Assembly: GCF_010093385.1 (NCBI RefSeq)
Contig: NZ_PDWV01000035.1
Coordinates: 1 to 43,611, forward strand
Length of the DNA stretch: 43,611 bases
Source of the DNA: Pseudoxanthomonas mexicana
GTDB lineage: Bacteria > Pseudomonadota > Gammaproteobacteria > Xanthomonadales > Xanthomonadaceae
Direction of reading: 5' to 3'
Position 1 is the stretch's first letter, and each line of letters opens with the position of its first letter. The notes under the pieces were generated by a model. The model searched no databases, had not been told where the DNA came from, and was given only the letters and a program-made list of their open reading frames with translations. This document shows, in pieces, positions 9,877 to 18,645 of this stretch. A program made the translations under genes and the position numbers.

Positions 9877-10325
9877 CGCTCACCGTTGTCCGCCGCGCGG
9901 GCCTGAACCACCGGGACGTCGTCGCGCACCTGTTCGACCTGTACCGGATGTTCTATGGCCAGTCGAGCGATCCATCGCTGGCGCGCGCGTTCATCCGGGC
10001 CAGGATGGAACGCGACGAATCGGTGGTCCTGCTGGCCTGGCGCGACGAGCAGGCCGTCGGCTTCGTCCAGCTGTACCCTGCGTTCTCTTCGGTCAGTGCG
10101 GCCCGCACGTGGATCCTCAACGATCTGCTGGTGGTGCCCGAAGCCCGCCGGCTGGGCGTGGCGCGTGCTTTGCTGTCCGCCGCCGCCGACTTCGCCCGCG
10201 ACGACGGCGCACTGCGGCTGGAACTGGAAACCGACCACGACAACCACGGCGCGCAGGCCCTGTACCGTGACATGGGCTGGACGCTGTACGACGGCACACT
10301 GCGCTCCCGCCTGCCGCTCCGCTGA
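9873..10325 (+). CDS. GNAT family N-acetyltransferase
   Basis: A 150-aa acetyltransferase starting [20 protein letters not shown], with its ATG overlapping the prfA stop. The acetyl-CoA binding segment is [17 protein letters not shown] around residues 85-100, followed by the GNAT C-terminal [17 protein letters not shown]. The substrate is unknown. The position directly after prfA might suggest protein N-terminal acetylation, but the sequence is not specifically RimI-like, so this is only a thought. Confidence 0.9.
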
Positions 10326-10351
10326 CGCACGATTGCGCTACGCTGCGGGGC

Positions 10352-10870
10352 ATGAGCCATGCCGACGACCTGATCCCGTTGCACCTCTGCGTGCTGACCG
10401 TTTCCGACAGCCGCACCCTGGCCGAAGACCGTTCCGGCGACTACCTGGCCGAAGCACTCGCCCTCGAAGGCCACCACCTGCATGCCCGCGCCCTGCTGCC
10501 CGACGACCGCTATCGCCTGCGTGCGCAGGTCTCGCAGTGGATCGCCGATCCAGCCGTGGACGGCATCCTGGTGACCGGCGGGACTGGCTTCACGGGGCGC
10601 GATTCCACGCCCGAAGCGCTGCTGCCACTGTTGGACAAGGAAATGCCGGGCTTTGGCGAACTGTTCCGGCAGATCAGCTTCGACGAGATCGGCACCTCGT
10701 CGCTGCAGTCGCGCGCCTTCGCCGGGCTGGCCAACCAGACCTTCCTGTTCTGCCTGCCGGGCTCCACCTCGGCCTGCCGAACGGCGTGGGAAAAGATCAT
10801 CCGCGCGCAGCTCGATGCGCGCACGCGGCCCTGCAACCTCGCCACGCTGCGTCCCCGCCTGAAGGAATGA
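10352..10870 (+). CDS. moaB: Molybdenum cofactor biosynthesis protein MoaB
   Basis: MoaB/Mog-fold protein linked to adenylylation of molybdopterin. The 172-aa length is typical. Family motifs are [18 protein letters not shown], then [17 protein letters not shown] around residue 70, [18 protein letters not shown], and [15 protein letters not shown] near the end. It is the only molybdopterin gene in the window, so it stands apart from a moa cluster. It lies 26 nt after the GNAT gene and 16 nt before the HTH gene. Confidence 0.93.
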   Translation: MSHADDLIPLHLCVLTVSDSRTLAEDRSGDYLAEALALEGHHLHARALLPDDRYRLRAQVSQWIADPAVDGILVTGGTGFTGRDSTPEALLPLLDKEMPGFGELFRQISFDEIGTSSLQSRAFAGLANQTFLFCLPGSTSACRTAWEKIIRAQLDARTRPCNLATLRPRLKE

Positions 10871-10886
10871 GCCAGGAGAGCTCCCG

Positions 10887-11225
10887 ATGTCGCTCGATGC
10901 CACCCTGCGTCTGCTCACCAAGGCCAGCGGCCTGACCGCCGCCGACCTGGCCGCCGCCATCCCGCGGGCCGGCGTATCCACCGTCAAGGCCTGGCTGGCC
11001 GGCGAGAAAATGCCCGGCAGCGAACAGCTCAACGCCCTGGCCCGCGCGTTCGGCGTGCCGGCGGGCGCTTTGCTGTCGGAACTGGCCTCCACGCTGGACC
11101 CGGCGCGCACGCAGGGCGAGCACGACCTGCTCGCCGCCTATCGCGCCCTGAACACCCGCCAGCAGGGCGCGCTGCTGGAAGTCGCCCGCGGCATGGCTGG
11201 CCAGGCCGCGCGCCGCAAACGCTGA
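10887..11225 (+). CDS. Small XRE-type helix-turn-helix protein
   Basis: A 112-aa protein with an N-terminal Cro/CI-like [23 protein letters not shown], then [20 protein letters not shown]. These are helix 2-turn-helix 3 and the following helix of an XRE domain at roughly residues 15-60. A basic tail ends ARRKR. It lies between moaB and ppk2 with short gaps (16 and 28 nt), so it may sit in one transcript with them. The target is unknown. Confidence 0.8.
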   Translation: MSLDATLRLLTKASGLTAADLAAAIPRAGVSTVKAWLAGEKMPGSEQLNALARAFGVPAGALLSELASTLDPARTQGEHDLLAAYRALNTRQQGALLEVARGMAGQAARRKR

Positions 11226-11253
11226 CCCCCTCTCCGCCGCACAGGACGACGCG

Positions 11254-12033
11254 ATGAAACCACTCAAACGCAAGGACTACGAAGCCCGCCTGAAACCCCT
11301 GCAGCTGGAACTGGCGGCGATGGCCCGCTGGGCCTCGCACTGCGGGGCGCGCATCGTGGTGGTGGTGGAAGGCCGCGACACCGCCGGCAAGGGCGGCGCC
11401 ATCGGCGCGATCATCGAACACCTCAACCCGCGCCAATGCCGCGTGGTGGCGTTGCCCAAGCCCAGCGAACGCGAAGCCACGCAGTGGTATTTCCAGCGCT
11501 ATATCGCGCACCTGCCGGCCGCGGGCGAGATCGTGCTGTTCGACCGCAGCTGGTACAACCGCGCCGGCGTCGAGAAGGTGATGGGCTACTGCACGGATGA
11601 ACAGTACCAGCGCTTCCTGCAGCAGGCACCGGTATTCGAACGCGGCATCACCGACGACGGCATCCTGCTGTTCAAGTACTGGCTGTGCGTGGACCAGGCC
11701 CGGCAGGAGGAACGCTTCGCCGAGCGTGCGGACGAACCGCTGAAAAGCTGGAAGCTGTCGCCGATCGACCTGAAGGCGCGCGAGAAGTACGCCGACTACA
11801 CCGCCGCGCGCGAAGCGATGCTCAAGGCCACGCACACCGCCAATGCCCCGTGGACGCTGGTGGATTTCAACGCCCAGCGCGTCGGCCGCCTCACCATGAT
11901 CCGCGACCTGCTGGACCGCCTGCCCGACACCCGCGTGCCGGCGGAACCGCTGGGCCTGCCGCCGCTGCGCGGCAAGCTGCACAAGGAACGCTACGGCGTG
12001 CTCAAGCCGATCAAGCCACAGCGTGGCGGCTGA
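11254..12033 (+). CDS. ppk2: Polyphosphate kinase 2
   Basis: Transfers phosphate between polyphosphate and nucleotides, usually in the direction of NTP or NDP synthesis. The 259-aa single-domain form has Walker A EGRDTAGKGG at residues 39-48 and Walker B FDRSWYNRAGVEKVMGYC from about residue 96, both diagnostic of PPK2. The lid region SEREATQWYFQRYIAHLP lies in between. The length fits single-domain PPK2s; the exact subclass cannot be fixed by eye. Confidence 0.95.
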   Translation: MKPLKRKDYEARLKPLQLELAAMARWASHCGARIVVVVEGRDTAGKGGAIGAIIEHLNPRQCRVVALPKPSEREATQWYFQRYIAHLPAAGEIVLFDRSWYNRAGVEKVMGYCTDEQYQRFLQQAPVFERGITDDGILLFKYWLCVDQARQEERFAERADEPLKSWKLSPIDLKAREKYADYTAAREAMLKATHTANAPWTLVDFNAQRVGRLTMIRDLLDRLPDTRVPAEPLGLPPLRGKLHKERYGVLKPIKPQRGG

Positions 12034-12035
12034 CG

Positions 12036-12815
12036 ATGCGCCTGCCCTTCATGGCCGCGGTGTGGCTGGCGGCGACGCCCGCGCTGGCGCAGGACCCGGC
12101 GGGTACGCAAGACCCGTCGGCGACCACCCTGGAAACGCTGACCGTCCGGCCCGAGCCGGAGGAAGTCGTGGACCTGTACCGCTTCCGCAATCCCATCGAG
12201 GTCGAACCCGGCACATTCGAACGCACCTGGCGCGAACCGACCAGCCTTGAGCAGTTGGGCAAGAGCGGCGGCATCGTGCCGGTGCTCGCCGGCCTGGCTG
12301 CCAAGGGCATCCAGGCGGGCGCACGCAAGATCCCCGGCTGGAAGGAACCCAGGCAGTCGGTGGTCGCGCGACCGCCGCCGCTGGACGAAGCCCAGACCGC
12401 ACGCGCGCTGCGGCTGCACGAAGCGGGGGAGGGAAGCTCAGCCGGTGACGAAGCCGTCGTTTACCGGTCTCGTCCACGCATCGCGAGCGACCGATTCGAC
12501 GCGCGCAGCGGGTGGCCCGTGGTGAAGCCACGCTTCCAACGCGTCCAGCGCTGCGGCATCGCCCTCGGCGATCACTTCCACGCCGCCGTCCGCAAGATTG
12601 GTGGCCCGGCCACGCAAGCCCAGCGCCAGCGCGCGCTCGCGCGTGGAGGCGCGGAAAAACACGCCCTGCACCTTGCCGGTGACCAGAAAGCGCGCAGCGG
12701 CCATCAGGCCCCGGCCTTCGGCCCGCCCGACGCGGCGATGGCCGCTTCGATCTCCCTGCCCGTCACAGGACCGAGGAACTGCTTGGCCACCTTGCCGTCG
12801 GGCGCGATCAGGTAG
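12036..12815 (+). CDS. Putative secreted protein, unknown function; natural stop missing
   Basis: Starts [18 protein letters not shown] with a good Sec signal peptide cleaved before QDPAGTQ. The next 110 residues are protein-like and end in [10 protein letters not shown], near 12430. The frame has no stop there and continues to 12815 antisense through acyP and into the thioredoxin gene, where the composition looks like noise. A different frame meets TGA at 12446-12448, just past a GGGGGAGGG run. So a one-base indel in that run may have removed the true end of about 135-140 codons. It starts 2 nt after ppk2. Function not recognised. Confidence 0.55.
   Translation: MRLPFMAAVWLAATPALAQDPAGTQDPSATTLETLTVRPEPEEVVDLYRFRNPIEVEPGTFERTWREPTSLEQLGKSGGIVPVLAGLAAKGIQAGARKIPGWKEPRQSVVARPPPLDEAQTARALRLHEAGEGSSAGDEAVVYRSRPRIASDRFDARSGWPVVKPRFQRVQRCGIALGDHFHAAVRKIGGPATQAQRQRALARGGAEKHALHLAGDQKARSGHQAPAFGPPDAAMAASISLPVTGPRNCLATLPSGAIR
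12438..12704 (-). CDS. acyP: Acylphosphatase
   Basis: Hydrolyses acyl phosphates. The 88-aa protein has the family signature [11 protein letters not shown] with catalytic Arg18, and the second motif [13 protein letters not shown] with catalytic Asn36, the full active site. The ATG overlaps the stop codon of the thioredoxin-like gene by one base (TGATG), so the two are translationally coupled. Confidence 0.95.
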   Translation of the reverse strand: MAAARFLVTGKVQGVFFRASTRERALALGLRGRATNLADGGVEVIAEGDAAALDALEAWLHHGPPAARVESVARDAWTRPVNDGFVTG

Positions 12816-13276
12816 GTCAGCGGCAGGCCGCGCGGCGTGGCGAAGTCCGCGGGCGGGTTGTACACGTCGAGGATCGCGATCGGGTAGACGACCGGGCGCT
12901 CCTCCAGGAATGCTTTCAGTTCGTCCGCCTCGATTTCCTCGTAGGCCAGGCCGATCACCTCGATGTGGTCGTTGTCCTTGTCCAGCGCCGACAGGTCCGG
13001 CATTTCCTTCAGGCACGGCGCGCACCAGGTGGCCCAGAAGTTCACCACCACCCATTTGCCACGATGCGCGGCCAATGAGTAGTCGGCGCCATCCAGCGTC
13101 TTCACCTGCAGGGTCGGTGTCTCGGCTGTCCGCTCGGCGGGTTTCTCCGCGTCGGGATCGACGTCCTGCACGTGGGCCTCGATGGCCGGTTGTGCCGCGT
13201 CCGAGGGCGCGGAGCCGGCGTTGCAGGCGGCCAGCGACAGCATGACGGCCAGCGACAGGGAGGGAACGGACTTCAT
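12704..13276 (-). CDS. TlpA-like thiol-disulfide oxidoreductase lipoprotein
   Basis: A 190-aa redoxin. The signal [18 protein letters not shown] has a lipobox Cys18, so the protein is probably membrane-anchored on the periplasmic side. A charged linker follows to about residue 55, then a thioredoxin fold with the active site WCAPC at residues 84-88 and cis-Pro in RGLPLTYLI. It likely reduces or oxidises disulfides in exported proteins. Its start overlaps the yihY stop (ATGA). A longer upstream in-frame start lacks a signal peptide and was not chosen. Confidence 0.92.
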   Translation of the reverse strand: MKSVPSLSLAVMLSLAACNAGSAPSDAAQPAIEAHVQDVDPDAEKPAERTAETPTLQVKTLDGADYSLAAHRGKWVVVNFWATWCAPCLKEMPDLSALDKDNDHIEVIGLAYEEIEADELKAFLEERPVVYPIAILDVYNPPADFATPRGLPLTYLIAPDGKVAKQFLGPVTGREIEAAIAASGGPKAGA

Positions 13277-14550
13277 GCAGGCTCCTGGGAGGATTCGACG
13301 TACAGGTCGCTGACGCGCTTCTTCAGCAGTTCGCGCAGGGGCACGCGCAGGTCGTCCAGCGCGCGCCGCGCCGCGCATCCCAGCGCATCGTCATGGAAAG
13401 GAAGGTGCGCTTCGGCGACGGGAATGCGCAGCTGGCAGGCTTCGTACAGGTCGCACAGCGTCAGGTCGTCCAGGTCGCGCGCCAGCAGCCACTCGCCTTC
13501 CTCGTCGCGACGCAGCAGGTTGATTTCGGCCAACTGGCCCAGCATCTGCTGGATCAGCGAATCGGTCAGCATCGGCTCCATCGCCAGGATCTGGTCGCTG
13601 TGCAGCCCCCTGCCCTGCGCACGCGCCTGCGCGAAGCGGCCCAGCATGCGCAGCAGGCCGTAGATTTCGTAGCCCAGCGGCAGGCGCAGCGCGACCGGCT
13701 GGTAGCGGAACGCCGCCATGCCCGACGCCAGCGACGCACCCAGCAGCACCGCCACCCAGCACAGGAAGATCCACAGCAGCAGGATGGGCGCGGCCGCCAC
13801 CGCGCCGTAGATCTTCTGGTAGGTGTTGAAACTGCCCAGGTAGACGCCCAGGCCCCATTTGGCCAGTTCCAGCAACACGGTGGCCAGCAGCGCGCCGGCC
13901 ACGGCGTAGCGCCACTTGATGGTCCGGTGCGGCACCACGCGGTAGATCACCACGATGGCCGCCAGTTCGATCAGCACCGGCGCCACGCTCAGCGACAACG
14001 CCTGCAGCCACTTGCCGCCGCTGGTGGCGAACACCGGCAACGCGTAGAAACGCGCCGACAGTGCCAGCGAGGCCGCCGCCATCAGCGCGCCCAGTGTCAG
14101 CACCGTCCAGTACACCAGGAAGCGCGACAGCTTCGGCCGCGCACTGCGTACGCGCCAGATGCGGTTGAAGGTGGCCTCGATGCTGTTGAGCGTGATCAGC
14201 AGCGACACCACCAGGGCGATCACGCCCACCGCCGTCAGCTTGCCGGTGTTGGCCAGGAAGCCGTCCAGCTTCACCTTCAGGCTGGCCGCCGCGCCCGGCA
14301 GGAAGTTGGCGAAGATGTAGTCGCGCAGCTGGTCGCTCCATTCCTGGAACGTGGAGAACGCCGACAGCACGCCGAACACCACCATCGCCAGCGGCACCAG
14401 CGCGAACAGCGTGGTGTAAGCCAGCGAACCGGCCGCTTGGAACAGGCGGTCGTCGAGGAAGCGCTTGGCCAGGAAGCGGAAGAACGTGCCCATGCGCGCA
14501 CGGTCGCGCACACGTTCGGTCCAGCGGTTCAACGAGTCCAGGGGCTCCAT
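13273..14550 (-). CDS. YihY/UPF0761 family inner membrane protein
   Basis: A 425-aa member of the YihY (formerly BrkB) family, with about six membrane helices in the first 290 residues. [20 protein letters not shown] is the typical opening motif, and [20 protein letters not shown] the last helix. A C-terminal cytoplasmic extension of about 120 residues contains a winged-helix-like segment ([18 protein letters not shown]), as in the longer family members. Function is not established for the family. It is the first gene of the yihY-tlpA-acyP cluster, divergent from wrbA across 76 nt. Confidence 0.92.
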   Translation of the reverse strand: MEPLDSLNRWTERVRDRARMGTFFRFLAKRFLDDRLFQAAGSLAYTTLFALVPLAMVVFGVLSAFSTFQEWSDQLRDYIFANFLPGAAASLKVKLDGFLANTGKLTAVGVIALVVSLLITLNSIEATFNRIWRVRSARPKLSRFLVYWTVLTLGALMAAASLALSARFYALPVFATSGGKWLQALSLSVAPVLIELAAIVVIYRVVPHRTIKWRYAVAGALLATVLLELAKWGLGVYLGSFNTYQKIYGAVAAAPILLLWIFLCWVAVLLGASLASGMAAFRYQPVALRLPLGYEIYGLLRMLGRFAQARAQGRGLHSDQILAMEPMLTDSLIQQMLGQLAEINLLRRDEEGEWLLARDLDDLTLCDLYEACQLRIPVAEAHLPFHDDALGCAARRALDDLRVPLRELLKKRVSDLYVESSQEPA

Positions 14551-14626
14551 GGACGGAAGGGTAACCGATGCGTCATGGAGGCGACATCGCCGATACTAGG
14601 CGCTCCCCGAACGACGAAGACGGCCC

Positions 14627-15223
14627 ATGCCCGAGATCCTGGTGCTCTACTACAGCCGCGGCGGTTCCGTGGCCAGGCTGGCGCGGCAGATCGCACGCGG
14701 CGTGGGCGAAGTCGACGGCATGTCCGCGCGCCTGCGCAGCGTGCCGCCTGTGGCCGCGGTGACCCAGCAGGCGGCACCGCCCGTCCCCGAGGACGGCGCG
14801 CCGTACGTGGACCGGCAGGACCTGGCCGAGTGCGCAGGTCTGATCGTCGGCAGCCCCACCCGCTTCGGCAACATGGCCGCGCCGGTGAAGCACTTCATCG
14901 ACGGCCTGGGTGCGGAGTGGGCCAGCGGCACGCTGGTGGGCAAGCCGGCGGCTGTGTTCACCTCCACCGCCACTCAGCACGGCGGGCAGGAATCCACGCT
15001 GCTGTCCATGCAGGTGCCGCTGCTCCACCACGGCTGCGTGATCGTCGGCATTCCGTTCACCGAGCCGCAGCTGAGCAGCACGCGCACCGGCGGCACGCCG
15101 TACGGCGCCAGCCATGTGGCCGGTGGCGAGGACGATCCACAACCCAGCGACGAGGAAGCCGCGCTGGCGCGCGCGCTCGGCCGGCGCGTGGCCGACATCG
15201 CGCGTCGGCTGGAGGTGTGCTGA
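14627..15223 (+). CDS. wrbA: NAD(P)H:quinone oxidoreductase WrbA
   Basis: FMN-dependent two-electron quinone reductase with a flavodoxin fold. The 198-aa length is as expected. The FMN phosphate loop is LYYSRGGSVARLA (residues 7-19). WrbA motifs GSPTRFGNMAAPVKHFIDG near residue 80 and TATQHGGQESTLLSMQVPL near residue 120 are clear. It is the first gene of a tight plus-strand run; its stop overlaps the next start (TGATG). Confidence 0.94.
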   Translation: MPEILVLYYSRGGSVARLARQIARGVGEVDGMSARLRSVPPVAAVTQQAAPPVPEDGAPYVDRQDLAECAGLIVGSPTRFGNMAAPVKHFIDGLGAEWASGTLVGKPAAVFTSTATQHGGQESTLLSMQVPLLHHGCVIVGIPFTEPQLSSTRTGGTPYGASHVAGGEDDPQPSDEEAALARALGRRVADIARRLEVC

Positions 15224-15555
15224 TGGAACGCTCGCGCCTGGTCCTGGCCGGCCTGTTGCAGCTGCTGGCCGTCCTGTACGCGGTATGGTTCTACGGCGAC
15301 CGCCAGTACACGCTGGCGCTGCTGGTGTTCGCGCTGCCGCCGATCCTGCTGATGATCGGCGTCATGGCGCGCCGGCGCACGGCGGCATTCTGGGCCGGTG
15401 TGTTCGCGCTGTTCTGGTTCTCACATGCGGTGATGGTGGCCTGGGCCGATCCGGTGAAGGCGCCCTTCGCCTGGGCGGGCATCGTGCTGTCGGTCGGCAT
15501 CGTGCTGGCCACCAGCTGGCCGGCGTTCGCCAAGCGGTTCGGCAGGAAGGGATGA
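15223..15555 (+). CDS. DUF2069 small membrane protein
   Basis: A 110-aa protein with four hydrophobic helices (LVLAGLLQLLAVLYAVWFY, LALLVFALPPILLMIGVMA, FWAGVFALFWFSHAVMVAW, IVLSVGIVLATSWPAF). Size, four-helix layout and the FFSHAVM-like third helix match the DUF2069 family, frequently found beside wrbA. Start overlaps wrbA's stop and its own stop overlaps the next start. Function unknown. Confidence 0.88.
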   Translation: MERSRLVLAGLLQLLAVLYAVWFYGDRQYTLALLVFALPPILLMIGVMARRRTAAFWAGVFALFWFSHAVMVAWADPVKAPFAWAGIVLSVGIVLATSWPAFAKRFGRKG

Positions 15556-16268
15556 TGCGCTGCGTCGTGGCGCTGTTCTTCTGGGCGCTGGCACCGTGCG
15601 CATGGGCGCAGGAGGCGGTGTGCGAACCCGTCGAACCGGCACGCGTGGAGAACCGGGACGGCAGCGTGATGACCGTTCGGACGGAATGCCCTTCGCCAGC
15701 GCTGCGTCGCCACATCGTCGAGCTCGCGTGCGACGCCGGACGTACCTGCGACCGCCTGGAGATCGATCAGGAAACGACGTACACCCCGATGGGCAATGCC
15801 AGTCTGGTGGATCTGGACGGTGACGGCCTGCATGAGATCGAGATCCTCGGCGCGTGCGGTGCGGGGCCGAACTGCGAGGGCGATGTCTACCGGGTCGACC
15901 CGGCCACGCGGACGCTGCAGCACTTCTTCAGCGGTGGCTATTACGAGCTGCAGTTCATCGACGGGTGGCTGGTGCAGGCCGGGCGCAGCAGCTGCTGCAG
16001 CTGGAACTATCTGATGTGGAAGCTGGATGCCGTGCGGTCGCTGCCGCTCGGAGACGGCAACCAGGACCTGCGGGCGCAGGTGGACGGCAGTGGCGCCACG
16101 TACGACGAAGACGGTCGCGGGGACGCGCAATGCACGTTCCTGCGGGAAAGCGGCGATAATCGCGTGGTGGTCGCACCGCCTTCGCCGGGACTGGAAGACA
16201 TGATCTGCCGGCACTACGGCGAGGCGTACCGCCTGACACCCCCGGACACAACGCCAGGCGCGCCGTGA
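15552..16268 (+). CDS. Secreted or periplasmic protein of unknown function
   Basis: A 238-aa protein with a signal peptide (MMRCVVALFFWALAPCAWA before QEAV). It has many cysteines (about 12) in the mature part, including paired CSW/CC near SSCCSWNYLMWKLD, suggesting disulfides. ASLVDLDGDGLHEIEILGAC resembles an FG-GAP/EF-hand-like calcium loop (DLDGDGLHEIE), typical of VCBS/FG-GAP-like beta proteins. Start overlaps the DUF2069 stop (ATGA). The family is not recognised beyond this. Confidence 0.8.
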   Translation: MMRCVVALFFWALAPCAWAQEAVCEPVEPARVENRDGSVMTVRTECPSPALRRHIVELACDAGRTCDRLEIDQETTYTPMGNASLVDLDGDGLHEIEILGACGAGPNCEGDVYRVDPATRTLQHFFSGGYYELQFIDGWLVQAGRSSCCSWNYLMWKLDAVRSLPLGDGNQDLRAQVDGSGATYDEDGRGDAQCTFLRESGDNRVVVAPPSPGLEDMICRHYGEAYRLTPPDTTPGAP

Positions 16269-16288
16269 GCGCCGGCAGGAGCACAGAG

Positions 16289-16774
16289 ATGGACGAGCTG
16301 CTGATCGTCACCACCGGTGGCACGATCGACAAGATCTACTTCGACGACAAGTCCGACTACCAGATCGGCGACCCGCAGATCGGCATGATCCTGCGCGAGC
16401 TGGGGGTGACGTTCCGCTTCACGGTCATCCCGATCCTGCGCAAGGATTCGCTGCACATCACCGACGAGGACCGCGAGCTAATCCGCGCCACCATCGCCGC
16501 GCAGCCGACGAAGCACGTGCTGGTGACGCACGGCACCGACAGCATGGTGCAGACGGGCCATGTGCTGGCCTCCATCCCGGACAAGACCATCGTGATGACC
16601 GGCGCCCTCAGCCCGGCCCGCTTCCGCGGCTCGGACGCGGAGTTCAACATCGGCTGCGCCATCGGCGCGGTGCAGTCGCTGCCGACGGGCGTCTACATCG
16701 CCATGAACGGCCGCATCTGGGACCCGGCGAAGGTCAGGAAGAACGTGGCGGCGAACCGGTTCGAGGCGGTGTGA
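16289..16774 (+). CDS. Asparaginase-like protein, N-terminal domain only
   Basis: A 161-aa protein matching just the N-terminal Rossmann-like domain of bacterial L-asparaginases. It has the first catalytic Thr motif TTGGTIDKIYFDDK at the start and the second, VTHGTDSMVQTGHVLA, near residue 80. The C-terminal domain of a normal enzyme of about 330 aa is absent. Standalone domain proteins of this size are known. The ATG at 16289 has AGGAG 7 nt upstream; a GTG at 16265 overlapping the previous gene is the weaker choice. It is closed by a terminator. Confidence 0.85.
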   Translation: MDELLIVTTGGTIDKIYFDDKSDYQIGDPQIGMILRELGVTFRFTVIPILRKDSLHITDEDRELIRATIAAQPTKHVLVTHGTDSMVQTGHVLASIPDKTIVMTGALSPARFRGSDAEFNIGCAIGAVQSLPTGVYIAMNGRIWDPAKVRKNVAANRFEAV

Positions 16775-16805
16775 TACAGACCGCCGGACGCAGGAGCCGC
16801 AATGA

Positions 16806-16832
16806 GGCCCGCTGATGCGGGCCTTGTGCTTT
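16806..16832 (+). terminator. Rho-independent terminator after the wrbA run
   Basis: The stem GGCCCGC/GCGGGCC has loop TGAT and is followed by TTGTGCTTT. It lies 31 nt after the asparaginase-like gene and ends the 14.6-16.8 kb plus-strand unit. Confidence 0.85.
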
Positions 16833-16899
16833 CACCGAGAGGGAATCGTTCTCCGACGCCTACGCTGAAAACCTGCCCCGACCCCGTGTCGGCATGCGC

Positions 16900-17265
16900 C
16901 TACGGCGGTGAAATGGCGAATGCGCAGAGGCTGGACGACAGCGGGACGGCCTTCGCACCCAGGGCCTCATAGAGCGAGATGGCCCGGTGGTTGCTGGCGC
17001 GCACATTGTTGATCACAAGCTCGCGACATCCCTCGTCACGCGCCTTCTGTCGCAGCCGTTCAATCACCGTACTGCCATAGCCGCGCGAGCGTTGTCTGGA
17101 ATCGATCTCGATCTTCTCCAGCACAAAGCGCTCGCCCGACTCGAACCACCCATGGGCACGACCCACGCGGCGGCCATCGAGCCATGGCTCAATGACATAG
17201 TGCCGTCGCTGCTGGCTCTGCTCGAAGCACCAGTCTGTTTTCCATTGGAGAGGGGTTGCTTTCAA
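16900..17265 (-). CDS. GNAT family N-acetyltransferase
   Basis: A 121-aa acetyltransferase. The acetyl-CoA motif RQRSRGYGSTVIERLRQKA (R-x-x-G-x-G around residues 58-63) and the C-terminal NHRAISLYEALGAKAV are classic GNAT. The only usable start in frame is TTG at 17265 (peptide MKATPLQWKTDW); the frame closes a short way upstream. It stands alone between the terminator at 16.8 kb and an uninformative stretch. Substrate unknown. Confidence 0.8.
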   Translation of the reverse strand: MKATPLQWKTDWCFEQSQQRRHYVIEPWLDGRRVGRAHGWFESGERFVLEKIEIDSRQRSRGYGSTVIERLRQKARDEGCRELVINNVRASNHRAISLYEALGAKAVPLSSSLCAFAISPP

Positions 17266-17716
17266 TGAGGGTCCACTGGGCTGCGATGGCCGAATACCGG
17301 GTCACGCCGGGCCATGTCGCGGCCTGGGCAAAGGGCAAACAGGCCGGAAGGGGAGGCAGCATACCTGTCCCGAGCTGAATCGCCACGCAGCCGACCCGCC
17401 ACACTCAGGTCACCCATGAAGGCCTTGTCGCAATGGGAGATGGGGGAGCATCGAACACGTCGCCCTGCATCGCGGAGATTCGCGCCCGCAGCGCCATCTT
17501 CAACGGATACCTGCATCGGCCAAGGGCGACGTGCGGGACCGAAGCAACCCCCGGACCGGATTGGCCCGCGTGGACCCGGAGGCCTGCCCGTGCATGTCGA
17601 CACGGCATGCCACATCAGCAGGCGTATCGGCATGCTTGTTGCGGGCGCAAGAAACGGATATCGGCGGGTCGCACGGGCCGATAGATTCTCCCGACACAAC
17701 AAGACGGGAGTTGCAG
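17266..17716. other. Stretch without a credible gene
   Basis: Open frames exist on both strands, for example a 146-codon minus frame over 17262-17702, but none has a recognisable domain, plausible composition or ribosome-binding site. The last part (from about 17690) must hold the promoter for the following dehydrogenase, whose GGGAG lies at 17705-17709. I see no hairpin or repeat of note. Confidence 0.5.
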
Positions 17717-18487
17717 ATGGATGTACTGGCGAAGAAAGTGGCCATCGTCACCGGGGCCAGCTCCGGCATTGGACGTGCGACGGCCAGGCTGTTCGCGAGA
17801 GAAGGGGCGCGTGTGGTCGTGAGCGGACGTCGTTCCGCCGAACTCGACGCGCTTGTCCGTGACATCGAAGCGGAGGGCGGGCAAGCGATCGCGGTGCCGG
17901 GCGACATCAAGCACGAGCAGGTGGCCAAGGCCCTGGTCGACACGGCCGTCGACCGCTTCGGTGGCCTTGACGTTGCGTTCAACAATGCAGGGATGGTGGG
18001 AAAGATCAAGCCCATCACGGAGATGTCGCTCGACGCATGGCACGAGATGCTCGATACGAACCTTGCCAGCGCGTTCCTGGGCGCCAAGTATCAGGTGCCC
18101 GCCATGCTGGCGCGCGGCGGCGGCTCACTCATCTTCACGTCCTCCTTCGTCGGCTACACGGCCGGCCTTCCCGGCATGGCGGCGTATGCCGCCAGCAAGG
18201 CGGGACAGATAGGCCTGGTCAAGGCCCTGGCGGCCGAGTACGGCCCGAAAGGTATCCGGGTGAACGCCGTCCTCCCCGGAGGCACCGACACGCCCGCCAG
18301 CCTCACCCATGCGCCGGACGCCACGCCGGAAGTGCAGGCCTTCGTGGAGGGCATCCATGCGTTGAAGCGCATGGCATTGCCCGAAGAGATCGCACGCTCC
18401 GTCCTCCATCTGGCATCGGATGCGTCGAGTTTCATCACCGGCACGGCCTTTCTCGTCGACGGTGGCGTATCCATCGCCCGCACCTGA
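17717..18487 (+). CDS. Short-chain dehydrogenase/reductase (SDR)
   Basis: A 256-aa classical SDR using NAD(P)H on an unknown substrate. The cofactor motif TGASSGIG is at residues 12-19 and NNAG at 89-92. The catalytic Ser is in FTSSFVGY (about 142-143), with Tyr157 and Lys161 in YAASK, and the C-terminus is the usual FITGTAFLVDGG. The ATG at 17717 has a CGGGAG ribosome-binding site 7 nt upstream. A longer in-frame extension to 17531 precedes the Rossmann fold without any family match and was rejected. Confidence 0.93.
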   Translation: MDVLAKKVAIVTGASSGIGRATARLFAREGARVVVSGRRSAELDALVRDIEAEGGQAIAVPGDIKHEQVAKALVDTAVDRFGGLDVAFNNAGMVGKIKPITEMSLDAWHEMLDTNLASAFLGAKYQVPAMLARGGGSLIFTSSFVGYTAGLPGMAAYAASKAGQIGLVKALAAEYGPKGIRVNAVLPGGTDTPASLTHAPDATPEVQAFVEGIHALKRMALPEEIARSVLHLASDASSFITGTAFLVDGGVSIART

Positions 18488-18557
18488 CATGCAAAGACGT
18501 CCGCTTCGGGTTGGCATCCGGCATCCGACGTGTCCGTCGGCGACCAGCCCCCTGCGG

Positions 18558-18574
18558 CCCCCGTGAGACGGGGG
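18558..18574. terminator. Hairpin between convergent genes
   Basis: Stem CCCCCGT/ACGGGGG with a 3-nt GAG loop lies between the convergent SDR and serine hydrolase genes. It is G+C-only at the base and has no strong U-tract, so it is at best a weak bidirectional terminator. Confidence 0.4.
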
Positions 18575-18645
18575 GTTCGCCGGCCCGTCAGCCGAGGATG
18601 CGGCGCCCCCACGCGTCACACTGCATCGATGGGCGCAGGCGCCGC

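Noticed and set aside
17262-17702. 146-codon minus-strand frame before the SDR
   Set aside because: No start signal, no domain and mixed composition; other frames over the same DNA are as open, as expected for high-GC noncoding DNA.
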